From: CAVVKW01 sp963749035
Lineage (GTDB): Bacteria; Verrucomicrobiota; Verrucomicrobiia; Chthoniobacterales; JAATET01
NCBI GenBank assembly: GCA_963749035.1
Contig: CAVVKW010000001.1
Coordinates: forward strand, 295,209-359,208
Length of the DNA stretch: 64,000 bases
Reading direction: 5' to 3'
Positions 34,623 to 43,612 of this stretch are shown piece after piece. The translations under genes and the position numbers were made by a program. The notes beneath the pieces are model-generated. The model saw nothing but the letters and a program-made list of their open reading frames with translations. It was not told where the DNA came from and did no database searches. Every line of letters starts with the position of its first letter. The first letter of the stretch is position 1.

Positions 34623-35933
34623 TCAGTTTTTGAGTTTGGTCGGCGCTTCCGCGGTGGTTGGGACCAACGCGGCCGCGCCGATGAGCCGGTCGATTTCGGC
34701 ATGGCTGGTGTGGTAAATGAGGGCGGTTTCGATGTTCTGCCGGCGGAGTTCGATGAGGGAACGACGGGCGTCGGCGAGTTCCAGATACGAGAAGCGGCCG
34801 AGCCGGTAGCCCTCCTCCGTCTCGGTCAGGACCTCTTTGGCGGCGGGCAGGATTTCCTTCGCCATCGTCCCGAGTTCGCTGACGGATTGAAGCTGCCGCT
34901 GATAGGCGGAAAAGAGCTGCACGGCCAGCGCCACGCGGATCGCCCTTCCCAGAGCCTCGGTCTTCCCCTGCATTTGCAGGGCCTCGTAAACGTCGGCCTG
35001 CCCGCGGTCGAAGAACGGAAGCGGGACGGAAACTCCGAAGACACCGGCCCACTCGTTCGCGTCGGCGAATTGCCGGACACCCGCGCTGACCGTCACGTCC
35101 GGGACGGCTCCCGTGCGGGCCAGCGCGAGCTGCGACTCGCGCAGACGCACTTCCGTGGCAAAGCGGGCGAGATCGGGATTGCTCCCGATCCGGGCCATGA
35201 GGCTGCCAAACGCCTCCGTTCGACGCGTGTCGAAGAAGGCGGCCCGGGCCGACGTGAAGGCCGGCGTTTCGTTGCCCCAACTCGCGGCAAGGGATTTCCG
35301 CGCGGCTTGCAGCTCATGTCCGGCGCGGTCGCGATCGAGTTTCGCGCGGGCGACCGCGATTTCGGCTTTCTTTTGCTCGACGATAGAGGTCCGCGCGGCT
35401 TTGACCCGCTCGGCGACCGCATTCAGTTCGGTTTGCGCGAGATCGGTCACCTCTGCGGCGAGGGTCAGGCGCTCCTGCGCCGCGACCACTTCGATAAATC
35501 GGCGGGTGGTTTCCGCGAGCACGTCGAGCCGACGCATCTCGTAGTCCCAAGCGGCGAGGTCCCCAGAGAGCCGGGCCTCGGCCACGCGGCGCGACCGCTT
35601 GCCACCGAGTTCGATCACCTGGCTCAGGCTCAGCGTCGTCTCCGTCGCGTCGGCCCCGGATCGGCTGCCGCTGCCGGGAAGGTTTTCCACCTCCAGGCCG
35701 ATGGCCGGATTCGGACGGTAACCAGCGCGAATGCGCCGGGCCTCCGTGGCGCGGAGTTCGTAGTTGAACGCGGCGAGAGCCGGATTGGTCGATAAGGACA
35801 AGGCCACCGCGCTGGCGAGGGTGAGCGGACCGTGGGGTTCGCGAGAGGTCGAGGGCGGCGTCTCGGCGCGCAGACCGCCCATGGCGAGCAGCGCGAGAGT
35901 GAGGCCGATTCGAGAAAGAGTTTCGGGATTCAT
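34623..35933 (-). CDS. czcC: TolC-family outer-membrane factor (CzcC type)
   Basis: The 436-residue protein has a signal peptide (IGLTLALLAMGGLRAE) and two OEP repeats with ASAVALSLSTNPALAAFNYE and the characteristic long alpha-helical barrel heptads. It forms the outer-membrane duct of the second Czc pump. A 245-bp gap (35934-36178) separates it from the upstream small gene; I see no gene in that gap. Confidence 0.88.
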   Translation of the reverse strand: MNPETLSRIGLTLALLAMGGLRAETPPSTSREPHGPLTLASAVALSLSTNPALAAFNYELRATEARRIRAGYRPNPAIGLEVENLPGSGSRSGADATETTLSLSQVIELGGKRSRRVAEARLSGDLAAWDYEMRRLDVLAETTRRFIEVVAAQERLTLAAEVTDLAQTELNAVAERVKAARTSIVEQKKAEIAVARAKLDRDRAGHELQAARKSLAASWGNETPAFTSARAAFFDTRRTEAFGSLMARIGSNPDLARFATEVRLRESQLALARTGAVPDVTVSAGVRQFADANEWAGVFGVSVPLPFFDRGQADVYEALQMQGKTEALGRAIRVALAVQLFSAYQRQLQSVSELGTMAKEILPAAKEVLTETEEGYRLGRFSYLELADARRSLIELRRQNIETALIYHTSHAEIDRLIGAAALVPTTAEAPTKLKN

Positions 35934-36178
35934 CGATAATTCAGGTGATTGGAGAGCCCCGACAAGGGGCCGGCTGGCAGATTGAGCGGGACTTGGAAGC
36001 CCCGGAGCTTTCGAGTGGACATGGGCAGCGACAGAAATTTTTGCGGGCGTGATGCGAACGCGACGGTTGCCGATTCGCGGGTTGCGGAGTCCGTCCGGGC
36101 AAGGGAAGCCCAGTCGGTCGAGGAGGCGAGCCCCCTTTGATCAAGCGCGGGACGCGGGCACGATGCGCCCGCGAATCC

Positions 36179-36544
36179 TCAGGAAAGCTGAGGTGGGTAG
36201 TCGATCTCGCGAACCGGAGAGTCCGGCGCGATGCCATCCGTCACCGCAAGTCTGCTCGACAGGGTGGCAGATGCGGCACGGGTCAATTCATCGAAAGCGA
36301 TCACGTCGACATGGGAATGCGAGTGCGAACAGGAATGGGATTCCGTCGATTGTTCGTTCTCCTGCCCATTCGGGGGGTGGTGATCCTTTCCGGTCGGGGA
36401 ATGGTGATTGTGATCGGAATCCGCGTGCTCGGTTGCACACTTGATCTCCTGATAATCCGACCACGCGTGCGCAAACTGACTTCCCAGCAAAAGGAAGACA
36501 GCAATCACCCAGATCAGTCTGGAGGACGTGGGCAGCTTCGGCAC
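36179..36544 (-). CDS. Small exported metal-site protein (copy 2)
   Basis: The 121-residue protein probably starts at GTG 36544, which aligns residue for residue with its paralogue at 50793 (both about 28 residues of signal peptide with (L/V)WVIA at the same place). The mature part has a Cys/His cluster (ADSDHNHHSP, SHSCSHSHSH) and ends VREIDYPPQLS, also shared. It leads the second Czc operon and probably binds metal in the periplasm. The family is not one I recognise. A longer frame upstream overlaps the CDF gene. Confidence 0.65.
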   Translation of the reverse strand: MPKLPTSSRLIWVIAVFLLLGSQFAHAWSDYQEIKCATEHADSDHNHHSPTGKDHHPPNGQENEQSTESHSCSHSHSHVDVIAFDELTRAASATLSSRLAVTDGIAPDSPVREIDYPPQLS

Positions 36545-36551
36545 GGGAGGT

Positions 36552-36580
36552 TTGTTAGTCGGGAGCGTGGGGATTGTCAA
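36552..36580 (-). promoter_or_regulatory. Promoter of the second Czc operon
   Basis: On the minus strand TTGACA (36580-36575) and TAACAA (36557-36552) are 17 bases apart. The GTG start of the small gene lies 7 bases beyond the -10 element, which predicts a leaderless message. Confidence 0.5.
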
Positions 36581-36614
36581 CGGGGGCGACTCGACTCGGG
36601 AGAAGCTCTTCTCC

Positions 36615-37511
36615 TCAACTGGCGCTTTCATCCGGCGCGGCACAATCCTCGCTCGCGAGTTCGACGTCGATCGTGACGTGCTCGAACGTCTCCTCGTCCA
36701 ACGCTTCGCGCACTTTGTTTTTTGCCTCCACGATCTCCGCGCGCGAGGCGTCGGAGGTCATTTGCAGGTGCATCGACAGGACGTGACTCTCGCCGTCGAG
36801 CGACCAGACGTGAACGTGATGGGTGCGCTCGACCTTGGGAAATTTCCCAACCTCCTCCCGGAATTTTTCCACACTAAACGACGCGGGCGCGGTTTGCAGG
36901 AAGACTTTCATTACCCTGGTGAGGTTGCGACCGACGTTCCAGAGGACGAAGAGCGAGATGCCGATGGAGAGGAGCGGGTCGATGATCGGCACGTCCCAGA
37001 TCGTCATGATGCCCGCCCCGAGGAACACCGCGCCCCACCCGAGGGTGTCTTCGAGCAGGTGCCAACTCACGACCTTTTCGGTGAGCGACGAGCCTTTTTT
37101 TACGCGAAGCACCGCCGCGCCATTCACGACGATGCCGACGACCGCGAGGATCATCATGCCCGGCGCATTCACGGGTTCCGGCGAGACGAGGCGCTGCGCG
37201 GCCTGCCACAGGATGAACGCCAGACCAGCGATGAGCACGAGACCGGTGATGAGACCGCCGAGGAGCCGAAAACGCCGATAGCCGTAGGTGTGCTCGGGCG
37301 TGCGCCCGCGCTCGGAGAGTCGATCGAAATACCAAGCGAGTCCGAGCGACGCGCAGTCGCCGGAGTCGTGCAGCGCGTCGGTGAGGATGGCAATGCTGTT
37401 GGTCCACAGTCCGCCGATGATCTCGAGGATCGTGAACCCGAGATTGAGGAAGAAGGCGATCTTGAGATTACCTTGGCTCCCGTGGTCGTGGCCTTCGTGA
37501 GACCCGCTCAT
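36615..37511 (-). CDS. czcD: Cation-diffusion-facilitator metal exporter (CzcD type)
   Basis: The 298-residue protein starts MSGSHEGHDHGSQGNLKIAF and has six membrane helices. Metal sites are HDSGD in helix 2 and HLLED in helix 5, the HxxxD pairs of Zn/Cd-type CDF proteins. The C-terminal cytoplasmic domain (VERTHHVHVWSLDGESHVL) is of the usual kind. It exports divalent cations from the cytoplasm using proton antiport. The start overlaps the preceding stop (ATGA). Confidence 0.92.
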   Translation of the reverse strand: MSGSHEGHDHGSQGNLKIAFFLNLGFTILEIIGGLWTNSIAILTDALHDSGDCASLGLAWYFDRLSERGRTPEHTYGYRRFRLLGGLITGLVLIAGLAFILWQAAQRLVSPEPVNAPGMMILAVVGIVVNGAAVLRVKKGSSLTEKVVSWHLLEDTLGWGAVFLGAGIMTIWDVPIIDPLLSIGISLFVLWNVGRNLTRVMKVFLQTAPASFSVEKFREEVGKFPKVERTHHVHVWSLDGESHVLSMHLQMTSDASRAEIVEAKNKVREALDEETFEHVTIDVELASEDCAAPDESAS

Positions 37512-37876
37512 TTCTCCGGCACGTGATCCAGCCACTTGAGTGCGGCATCGCGCTCGCCGGTCTCGTAGTAGCGGATATTCGCCGACGTGAAGGGGGTCAT
37601 CGCCTTCGTCATCAGCTTTTGCCATTGCTTTTCGCCAACCAGAGCGACTCGGATAAAGTCGGTCGCGTGCCGGATGTCGAATTGGGTGTCGGCCCAGAGG
37701 CCCTTGGCGGTCCAGCCCTGAAAGTTGATCATCTCCCAGAGGAGATTGATTTTTCCGAACGAGGCGATTCGTGCTTCGAGAGCTGGAACGATTTTTGCGT
37801 AGTCGGACTCGTCGAGTCTCCCGCTGACGCGGAGGTGAACGATTCCGGGGGCGGGGTTGCTGATGAATTCGTGCAT
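37508..37876 (-). CDS. SpoIIAA-like (STAS-fold) protein 1
   Basis: The 122-residue protein has strand-helix order and the phrase LLWEMINFQGWTAKGLW followed by DFIRVALVGEKQWQKLMTKA, typical of SpoIIAA-like proteins with a STAS/CRAL-TRIO-like fold. The role is unknown; such proteins often lie beside transporters. It is coupled to the CDF gene. A second member lies at 42666. Confidence 0.8.
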   Translation of the reverse strand: MHEFISNPAPGIVHLRVSGRLDESDYAKIVPALEARIASFGKINLLWEMINFQGWTAKGLWADTQFDIRHATDFIRVALVGEKQWQKLMTKAMTPFTSANIRYYETGERDAALKWLDHVPEK

Positions 37877-37924
37877 GGTTTCAAGTTTGCTTGATGGATG
37901 GATCCCGTGATGCGGGAATACTGA

Positions 37925-38266
37925 TCAGACGGCGGCGTCGCCGGTCTGGCGGGTGCTGATGCGCGTGGCGGCTTCCACGGGCAGGACGTAGATTTTGCCG
38001 TCGCCGGGAACGCCGGTATGAGCTGACCGGCTGATGGCTTCAACAGCCTCGGCGGCGACGCTGTCTCGTGCCATCAACTCCACGCGCACTTTCGGCAGGA
38101 AGCCGAAGATGGCTTGCTCCTCTTCCGCGGCCTCGGATCGACCGCGACCGCGACCGAAGCCGCGAACGTCGGAGAAAGTCGCGCCGGAAAGCTCCGACAC
38201 GGCGTGAAGCGCGTCGCGAACGGCCTCTTCCTTGATGGGTTGGATGAATGCGATAACCGATTTCAT
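37925..38266 (-). CDS. PII-like signalling protein (copy 1)
   Basis: The 113-residue protein starts MKSVIAFIQPIKEEAVRDAL. It has FSDVRGFGRGRGRSEAAEEE, a T-loop with a Gly-Arg-rich turn, and RSAHTGVPGDGKIYVLPV near the B-loop. It matches the metal-pump-linked PII branch. The T-loop tyrosine modified in GlnB is not evident. It lies in the same operon as the CDF and P-type ATPase. Confidence 0.87.
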   Translation of the reverse strand: MKSVIAFIQPIKEEAVRDALHAVSELSGATFSDVRGFGRGRGRSEAAEEEQAIFGFLPKVRVELMARDSVAAEAVEAISRSAHTGVPGDGKIYVLPVEAATRISTRQTGDAAV

Positions 38267-38283
38267 GAGGGATTCCTCCGGGC

Positions 38284-38760
38284 CTAGTGGTCGGCGTGGC
38301 CTTCGTGCCCGCCGCTTTCCGTTTCGCAGATGCAGGCGTATTCGGGGCGATTGCACTCGCCGCAGACCTCCGTGTGGTAGTCGATCCGGGTATTCGTAGG
38401 TTTGGCGTCGGCGGTGGGTTTGATCTGAAGAACGATGCGGTAGCCTTCGCCCTCGGGCAGTGCCGTGGTCGAAACGAAGGCGTCACCGGATTGCTCGAAA
38501 TCGAGCTTCTCCCGGCCAGCCGGAGCTTCCGCGATGACGGTGACGACCTGGTCCGCCGGGGCGGTGGGATTCATTTCTTCACCGTAAAAGGTGACGCTGA
38601 CTTTCCGGTCGGGCTGGACGAAGAATTCCGCGTGACCGCCGGGGGCTTCGACGATTTTCCCGCCCTTGGGTCCGGGGATGGGTTTGTCGTGACTGTCCTG
38701 CCCGAAGGCGGCTGTCGATAGTGCGATGAGGGTGAGGGTGGTCAGGATGTGGTGTTTCAT
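38284..38760 (-). CDS. Exported metal-site protein of unknown family
   Basis: The 158-residue protein starts MKHHILTTLTLIALSTAAFG with a signal peptide. The middle region resembles a small beta-sandwich (GGHAEFFVQPDRKVSVTFYG). The C-terminus has a Cys/His cluster, EVCGECNRPEYACICETE and HEGHADH, which should bind metal. It is a candidate periplasmic metal chaperone or sensor. It is in the leftward metal operon between a membrane protein and a PII-like protein. Confidence 0.65.
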   Translation of the reverse strand: MKHHILTTLTLIALSTAAFGQDSHDKPIPGPKGGKIVEAPGGHAEFFVQPDRKVSVTFYGEEMNPTAPADQVVTVIAEAPAGREKLDFEQSGDAFVSTTALPEGEGYRIVLQIKPTADAKPTNTRIDYHTEVCGECNRPEYACICETESGGHEGHADH

Positions 38761-38803
38761 GGTTTTTGGTTTGTTGGTTTGGTTTGGGTTGATGTGAGGT
38801 TGA

Positions 38804-39214
38804 TCAGGGCGTGGCCGACAGGCTGTCGTGACCGGCTTGGTCGGCTAGAAAGCGATCCAGGGCGTCCGCCGGGATCTGCTCGCTGATGAGCTGGCGATGA
38901 GTCGCCAGCTCGGCCGGGGTATGTCCGGGCAATTTGAAAATGCTGCCCGTGCCGTGATAGTTGATCTCGATTTTTCGGATGTTGGAACGCTGGGTCTCGG
39001 TGACGCCGTAGCGCGTTTCCAGCGTGGCGAGCCAAACTTCTCGCTCCCGGCGAGCATGCCACTCTCCGACGAAATGCAGGCTCGCTGCGGCTCCGACCAC
39101 GACGAGGATCGCGCCGGAGAGAAGGAACCATCGGTCGCGGCGGGAGAGTTCGGTCGGAGCGGGTGTCGATTTGTTGCGCCAGTGTTTGCGGCGGCGTTTC
39201 GGGGGGCGATGCAT
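38804..39214 (-). CDS. Single-pass membrane protein of unknown function
   Basis: The 136-residue protein has a basic N-terminus (MHRPPKRRRKHWRN), one membrane helix (WFLLSGAILVVVGAAASL) and a soluble tail with many charged residues. The tail resembles small heavy-metal-associated periplasmic proteins by size only. It starts 4 bases after the P-type ATPase gene. I do not recognise the family. Confidence 0.6.
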   Translation of the reverse strand: MHRPPKRRRKHWRNKSTPAPTELSRRDRWFLLSGAILVVVGAAASLHFVGEWHARREREVWLATLETRYGVTETQRSNIRKIEINYHGTGSIFKLPGHTPAELATHRQLISEQIPADALDRFLADQAGHDSLSATP

Positions 39215-39217
39215 CGT

Positions 39218-41398
39218 TCATTTGCGGGTTGATCCCAGGAGGCGGAGAGAATTCATGATCACGAGGAGAGTCGCGCCGGTGTCGGCGAGGATGGCGAGCC
39301 AGAGGCTGGTGAGGCCGAGCACGGCGAGGATGAGGAAAATGGCTTTGATCCCGAGCGCGAAGGCAATGTTGAAGCGGATCATGTTCAGCGTGCGGCGTCC
39401 GAGACGGATCGCCTCGGCGACCATTGAGAGGTCGTCGCGCATGAGGGCGATGTCGGCGGTCTCGATGGCGGTGTCCGTGCCCGCAGCGCCCATCGCGATG
39501 CCGACCGTCGCGGCGGCCAGGGCTGGCGCGTCGTTCACGCCGTCGCCGATCATGCCAACGCTGCCGAACTCCTCGGCCATCGCCTTGACGCGCTCGATCT
39601 TGTCCTCGGGGAGCAGATCGCCGTGGGCTTCGTCGATCCCGGCTTCGCGGGCGATCGCGCGGGCGGTTTTCGTGTTGTCGCCGCTGAGCATGACGACTCG
39701 TTCGAGACCGGCTTCGTGCATTTGCCGGATCGCCTCCTTCGCGCCGGGGCGGATGGTGTCGGCGATGGCGAGCACGCCGATCACTTCGCCCGCACAGTCG
39801 GCGTGAGGTTTGTGACCGACGACCACGACGGAGCGGGCCGCTTCCTCGATCTTCGCGAGTCGCGCTTCGAGTTCGTCGGAACAAACCGCCAGCTCGTGGG
39901 CAAAGCGGTGATTGCCGACGAAGTAGTCGTGGCCGTCGATGTGGCCTTCGGCTCCCCGGCCTTTCACGCCCTGGTAATCGTCGCAGGGATTGAAGGTGAC
40001 GCCCTGCGCTTCGGCGTGCTGGACGATGGCCTGGGCGAGTGGATGCGTGGAATGGGTGTCGATGGCGGCGGCGATGCGGAGGATTTCCTCCTCGCTTGCT
40101 TCGGTGACGCGTTGGATCTCGACGACCTTGGGTTTGCCTTCGGTGATGGTGCCGGTCTTGTCGAGTGCAAGGGATTGCAGGCTGCCGAGAGCTTCGAGGT
40201 AGGCTCCGCCTTTGACGAGGACGCCGCGCCGGGCGAGCGCGGTGAGGCCGGAGACGACGCTCACGGGCGTGGCGATGACTAGCGCGCACGGACAGGCGAT
40301 GACTAGCAGGACGAGCGCACGGTAAATCCAATCCATCCACGGCTGGCCGAAGAACAGCGGCGGCGCAACGGCGAGGACGAGGGCGAGCACCATCACCGCG
40401 GGGGTGTAAATTTTGGCGAAGGCATCAACGAAGCGTTGCGCGGGGGCTTTGGAGGATTGCGCGTCTTCGACCATCTGAATGATGCGCGAAAGGGTGCTGT
40501 CGCTCGCGGCCTTGGTGGTCTCGATCTCCAGTGATCCGTCGCCGTTGATCGTCCCAGCGAAAACGCTGTCGCCGACGGTCTTCTCGACGGGCATCGACTC
40601 GCCGGTGATCGGAGATTGGTCGATGGCGGAGTCGCCCGAAGTGACCTTGCCGTCGAGGGGAACGCGCTGGCCGGATTTGACGAGCACGGTCTCACCGACT
40701 TCGACGGCTGAAGCCTCGACTTCGGTGACGGCCCCGTCGCGCTTCACCAGGGCGGTTTCGGGCGCGAGTTTCATCAGCGCGCGGATGGCTTGGCGGGCGC
40801 GCCCGACGCTCCAGGATTCCAGCAACTCCGAGAGCGCAAAGAGGAAAACCACCGCCGCGCCTTCGGCGTGCTCGCCGATGGCGACCGCGCCGACGACGGC
40901 AACGGTCATGAGCACGTTCATGTCGAGTGAGAGGGAGCGTAGGGAGCGCAGAGCCTTGGGAAAGATCAACCACCCGCCCGCGACAATCGCGACGAAGAAG
41001 GCCGCATCCGAGATCCAGCCCGGTTCGACGCCCAACCATTGGAGGAGAAGGCCGAGTCCGGTCGCGGTCCCGGAGACTCCCACGAGAATCGTGGGGAGCA
41101 TCGGACGACCCGCTTCGCCGTCTCCTTCCGAGACGGTCACACCCGACCGATTGATGGCGGTCGTGATTTCTGCGCGTTGCAGCGAACCGTCGTGATAGAC
41201 GGTCACCTTCGAGGACACGATTTCGGCGCGCACTCCGAGCACGCCGTCGAGCGGACCGACCGCGCGCTCGATGGCGGCGACTTCCTCCGAGCAATCCATC
41301 CCGGTGACGCGGAAGATTTCGTTGGCGGGAGCATCCGGGGCCGGGGCGGCGGCTGGCTCGGGGTCGTCGTGATGGTGGTGATCGTGGTCGGTGCTCAT
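39218..41398 (-). CDS. zntA: Heavy-metal P-type ATPase (Zn/Cd/Pb type)
   Basis: The 726-residue protein has a His/Asp-rich N-terminus (DHDHHHHDDPEP) and one HMA-like domain with GMDCSEEV, in which the second Cys of CxxC is replaced by Glu. The membrane CPC motif (ACPCALVIATPVSVV), DKTGTITEG, THSTHPLAQ and GDGVNDAPAL are all present. It pumps soft divalent metals from cytoplasm to periplasm. This is the largest cytoplasmic export component of the cluster. Confidence 0.92.
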   Translation of the reverse strand: MSTDHDHHHHDDPEPAAAPAPDAPANEIFRVTGMDCSEEVAAIERAVGPLDGVLGVRAEIVSSKVTVYHDGSLQRAEITTAINRSGVTVSEGDGEAGRPMLPTILVGVSGTATGLGLLLQWLGVEPGWISDAAFFVAIVAGGWLIFPKALRSLRSLSLDMNVLMTVAVVGAVAIGEHAEGAAVVFLFALSELLESWSVGRARQAIRALMKLAPETALVKRDGAVTEVEASAVEVGETVLVKSGQRVPLDGKVTSGDSAIDQSPITGESMPVEKTVGDSVFAGTINGDGSLEIETTKAASDSTLSRIIQMVEDAQSSKAPAQRFVDAFAKIYTPAVMVLALVLAVAPPLFFGQPWMDWIYRALVLLVIACPCALVIATPVSVVSGLTALARRGVLVKGGAYLEALGSLQSLALDKTGTITEGKPKVVEIQRVTEASEEEILRIAAAIDTHSTHPLAQAIVQHAEAQGVTFNPCDDYQGVKGRGAEGHIDGHDYFVGNHRFAHELAVCSDELEARLAKIEEAARSVVVVGHKPHADCAGEVIGVLAIADTIRPGAKEAIRQMHEAGLERVVMLSGDNTKTARAIAREAGIDEAHGDLLPEDKIERVKAMAEEFGSVGMIGDGVNDAPALAAATVGIAMGAAGTDTAIETADIALMRDDLSMVAEAIRLGRRTLNMIRFNIAFALGIKAIFLILAVLGLTSLWLAILADTGATLLVIMNSLRLLGSTRK

Positions 41399-41416
41399 GA
41401 TTGCTGGTCGGTCTGA

Positions 41417-41776
41417 TTAACTGCGCCTGGTTCGATGCGGCGTCCGGCTCTGGCGGGTCGGGGTTCTTGATGAAAGCGAGCGATGGATCGAGGGTGTCGG
41501 TCGTGGCATTGTCGGAGTCGCGGGCCGACTCCGGGGAATGGGCAGGCGCTGTCGCCGGACGGGCACCCGCTGTCGGCGGGGATCGTCCGCGCGGAAAGCT
41601 TCGGCCCAACCTTCGTAAATGAGGCGCCGCCGCCCCAACGCGTGCGCCGCCTTTCGCCCGACCAGATGGAACACCCAGCCCCACGACAGCACGAGAAGCG
41701 CGACGAGAATCCAGAGCGACCAGTTCGCGAGAACTTCGGCGAAGGCGGCCCAGATGGTATTGTCGATCATCGTCAT
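41417..41776 (-). CDS. Short membrane-anchored protein of unknown function
   Basis: The 119-residue protein starts MTMIDNTIWAAFAEVLANWS with one membrane helix (LWILVALLVLSWGWVFHLV). The basic, proline-rich C-terminus looks degenerate. Its ATG overlaps the preceding beta-propeller stop (ATGA), which supports the frame. No family is recognised. Confidence 0.5.
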   Translation of the reverse strand: MTMIDNTIWAAFAEVLANWSLWILVALLVLSWGWVFHLVGRKAAHALGRRRLIYEGWAEAFRADDPRRQRVPVRRQRLPIPRSRPATPTMPRPTPSIHRSLSSRTPTRQSRTPHRTRRS

Positions 41777-42669
41777 GGTTCGGTTTTGGTCGGCGTGGAC
41801 GACGGGCTGGTGGCCTTGGACGGACCGGTGAGCCCGATGAGGTTTATCTGCTCGCGGATGAGTTGATTGCCATCGAGCCGCACGACGTGAAGAGTTCGCG
41901 GGCCGTCGAAGCGAAGCGTGTCTTTAATGAAGGTCCGTCCGGTCGCCATCTCGACACCATCGACGATGATGGCCATCGATTGCTCGAACATCGCGACGTA
42001 AGCGAAGTGCCTGCCGTCCGGGCTGAAGGTGAATCCGGCGACATTGCGATAGCGCGGACCCGGCTTGCCATCGACGATCACGCGTCCGGCATTGCCGTCC
42101 TTCGCTACGAAAGCGAATCGCGAGCTGTCGGGCGAAAAAACGAAGCTTTCCCGGATCACGGAATCCCACGGCTCGCCGGGTTGGCCATCCACGACGGCGG
42201 CGAGCTTCCCGTCGTCGGTCGCCGCAAAATAGGCGAAACGCTGGCTGTCAGGACTCCAGACGGGCATGCCCTCGGCGCTGCCGTCGAGAGCGGAGTATTC
42301 CTTGCCGTCCACGACGACGACTTTGTTCCCATCGCGCAAAGCGCCCCACGCGACGCGCTGCGAATCGGGGCTGAAGCTGAGGCTGTCGTTGACGATGCCG
42401 CCGTATTTCGGACTCTGCTCGTCGTTGACGAATACGGCTTCGCCGCCGTCCTCCAACGTCGCCATATAGGCGATCCGCTGACCGTCCGCGCTCACGCGCA
42501 GGGTGCCGCTGGCGACGCCCAGATTCAGCGTGGCGATGGGTGTCGCCTGTTTGAAGACTTGATTGGGCGCGGCTGCGGGCGGCGCCTCCGCTCGCACGAG
42601 CGATGCCAGCAGCAGCGCTCGCCCGAGGGCGATCATCGTGGCGATGCGGAGGGGCGACCCGGTCCTCAT
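41773..42669 (-). CDS. Exported PD40 beta-propeller protein (copy 3)
   Basis: The 298-residue protein starts MRTGSPLRIATMIALGRALL with a signal peptide. Its repeats are almost identical to copy 2 at 28888. Start 42669 overlaps the upstream stop (ATGA). It is in the first metal operon, after the CzcA, HAMP and SpoIIAA-like genes and before the P-type ATPase. Confidence 0.8.
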   Translation of the reverse strand: MRTGSPLRIATMIALGRALLLASLVRAEAPPAAAPNQVFKQATPIATLNLGVASGTLRVSADGQRIAYMATLEDGGEAVFVNDEQSPKYGGIVNDSLSFSPDSQRVAWGALRDGNKVVVVDGKEYSALDGSAEGMPVWSPDSQRFAYFAATDDGKLAAVVDGQPGEPWDSVIRESFVFSPDSSRFAFVAKDGNAGRVIVDGKPGPRYRNVAGFTFSPDGRHFAYVAMFEQSMAIIVDGVEMATGRTFIKDTLRFDGPRTLHVVRLDGNQLIREQINLIGLTGPSKATSPSSTPTKTEP

Positions 42670-43022
42670 CTTTTTCCCCCTTGAATCCACGCGAGAGCCA
42701 TCTCGCGTTCGGAAAAGCCGAACCGCCGCACCGCGACCGGGAGCAAGTCACGCTCCAGATCGCTGATGATTCCCTCCTCCGCATCGATTACCAAGGCCAC
42801 ACGTTCGATTCCCGAGAGCGTGTGCTCGTCAAAGAGTGCCTGGCTCCAAGTCATTGCGCTCGTCGCGGGGGGATCGAATTGGAGCAGGACCGATATCCGG
42901 TCGTGTTCGGCCAAGCGGTTCTCCAACAGATACCGTGTGCTTTCGCGATCCACGGCGTCCGGGCTTCCGCCGACCCGCAGGATGACCAGCCAGTCGATGG
43001 GATGGGGATAGTAGGAGTGCAT
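42666..43022 (-). CDS. SpoIIAA-like (STAS-fold) protein 2
   Basis: The 118-residue protein starts MHSYYPHPIDWLVILRVGGS. It has ISVLLQFDPPATSAMTWSQA and IERVALVIDAEEGIISDLER, the SpoIIAA-like pattern. Similarity to the protein at 37508 is weak. It lies between the HAMP protein and the beta-propeller gene. Confidence 0.65.
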   Translation of the reverse strand: MHSYYPHPIDWLVILRVGGSPDAVDRESTRYLLENRLAEHDRISVLLQFDPPATSAMTWSQALFDEHTLSGIERVALVIDAEEGIISDLERDLLPVAVRRFGFSEREMALAWIQGGKR

Positions 43023-43039
43023 GGCGTTTTGCGCGAGGT

Positions 43040-43612
43040 TCAGGGTTCGGAGGGATCGGCGTGACACATCAGGTTGAGGAGCGAGGATTCGAGGCGAGTG
43101 AGTGAGCGCATGACCGGGACTTTCCGCTCGGCGTCGGTGACGGCGAGACCGCCCAGCCGGACGCGCAGTTCCTGCACAGCGGTCAGGGCCGCTGTCAGGT
43201 CGTCGGAGCCGCCAGTTTGCAGGCGTTCGACGAGTTGATTGATCCCGTCGATGATGATCTCCATCTCGGCGGTGGCACTGCGGTAGGCCAGCTTCTCGAA
43301 GCGTCCTTTGCGAATGCGGGACAAGTGACGCACGATGGCGTGGACGGGATGCAGGACTTTCTCGCGCAAGGCCAACCAGCACACGAACCAGACGGCCAGA
43401 CCGACGATCGCAACGTGCGCGAAGTGGTGGGTAATGAAGTTGAGAAGGTCATCCGGCGGGTCGAAGATCAGTTCGAAGCCGGTGTAGGCGAGCAATCCCC
43501 CGCCTACCGCGATGGCAGCCCGGGTAAAGAGAATTTCGCTGAGGCTGCGGGAGCTGGCGGAGACTCCGCCTACGGTGCAGGAACTTTGCGAAGATGGAAG
43601 AGTCGGCATCAT
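43040..43612 (-). CDS. HAMP-domain membrane protein without a kinase
   Basis: The 190-residue protein has two membrane helices (ILFTRAAIAVGGGLLAYTGF and VAIVGLAVWFVCWLALRE) followed by a HAMP-like linker (PVHAIVRHLSRIRKGRFEKL) and a coiled C-terminus. The output domain is a short helical tail. It resembles the membrane part of a sensor but has no catalytic domain. The start at 43612 overlaps the CzcA stop (ATGA). Confidence 0.65.
   Translation of the reverse strand: MMPTLPSSQSSCTVGGVSASSRSLSEILFTRAAIAVGGGLLAYTGFELIFDPPDDLLNFITHHFAHVAIVGLAVWFVCWLALREKVLHPVHAIVRHLSRIRKGRFEKLAYRSATAEMEIIIDGINQLVERLQTGGSDDLTAALTAVQELRVRLGGLAVTDAERKVPVMRSLTRLESSLLNLMCHADPSEP

Noticed and set aside
33292..35280. 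One long adaptor-TolC fusion frame
   Set aside because: The upstream part is the shadow of the TolC gene; the adaptor has its own start at 34608 with a membrane helix.
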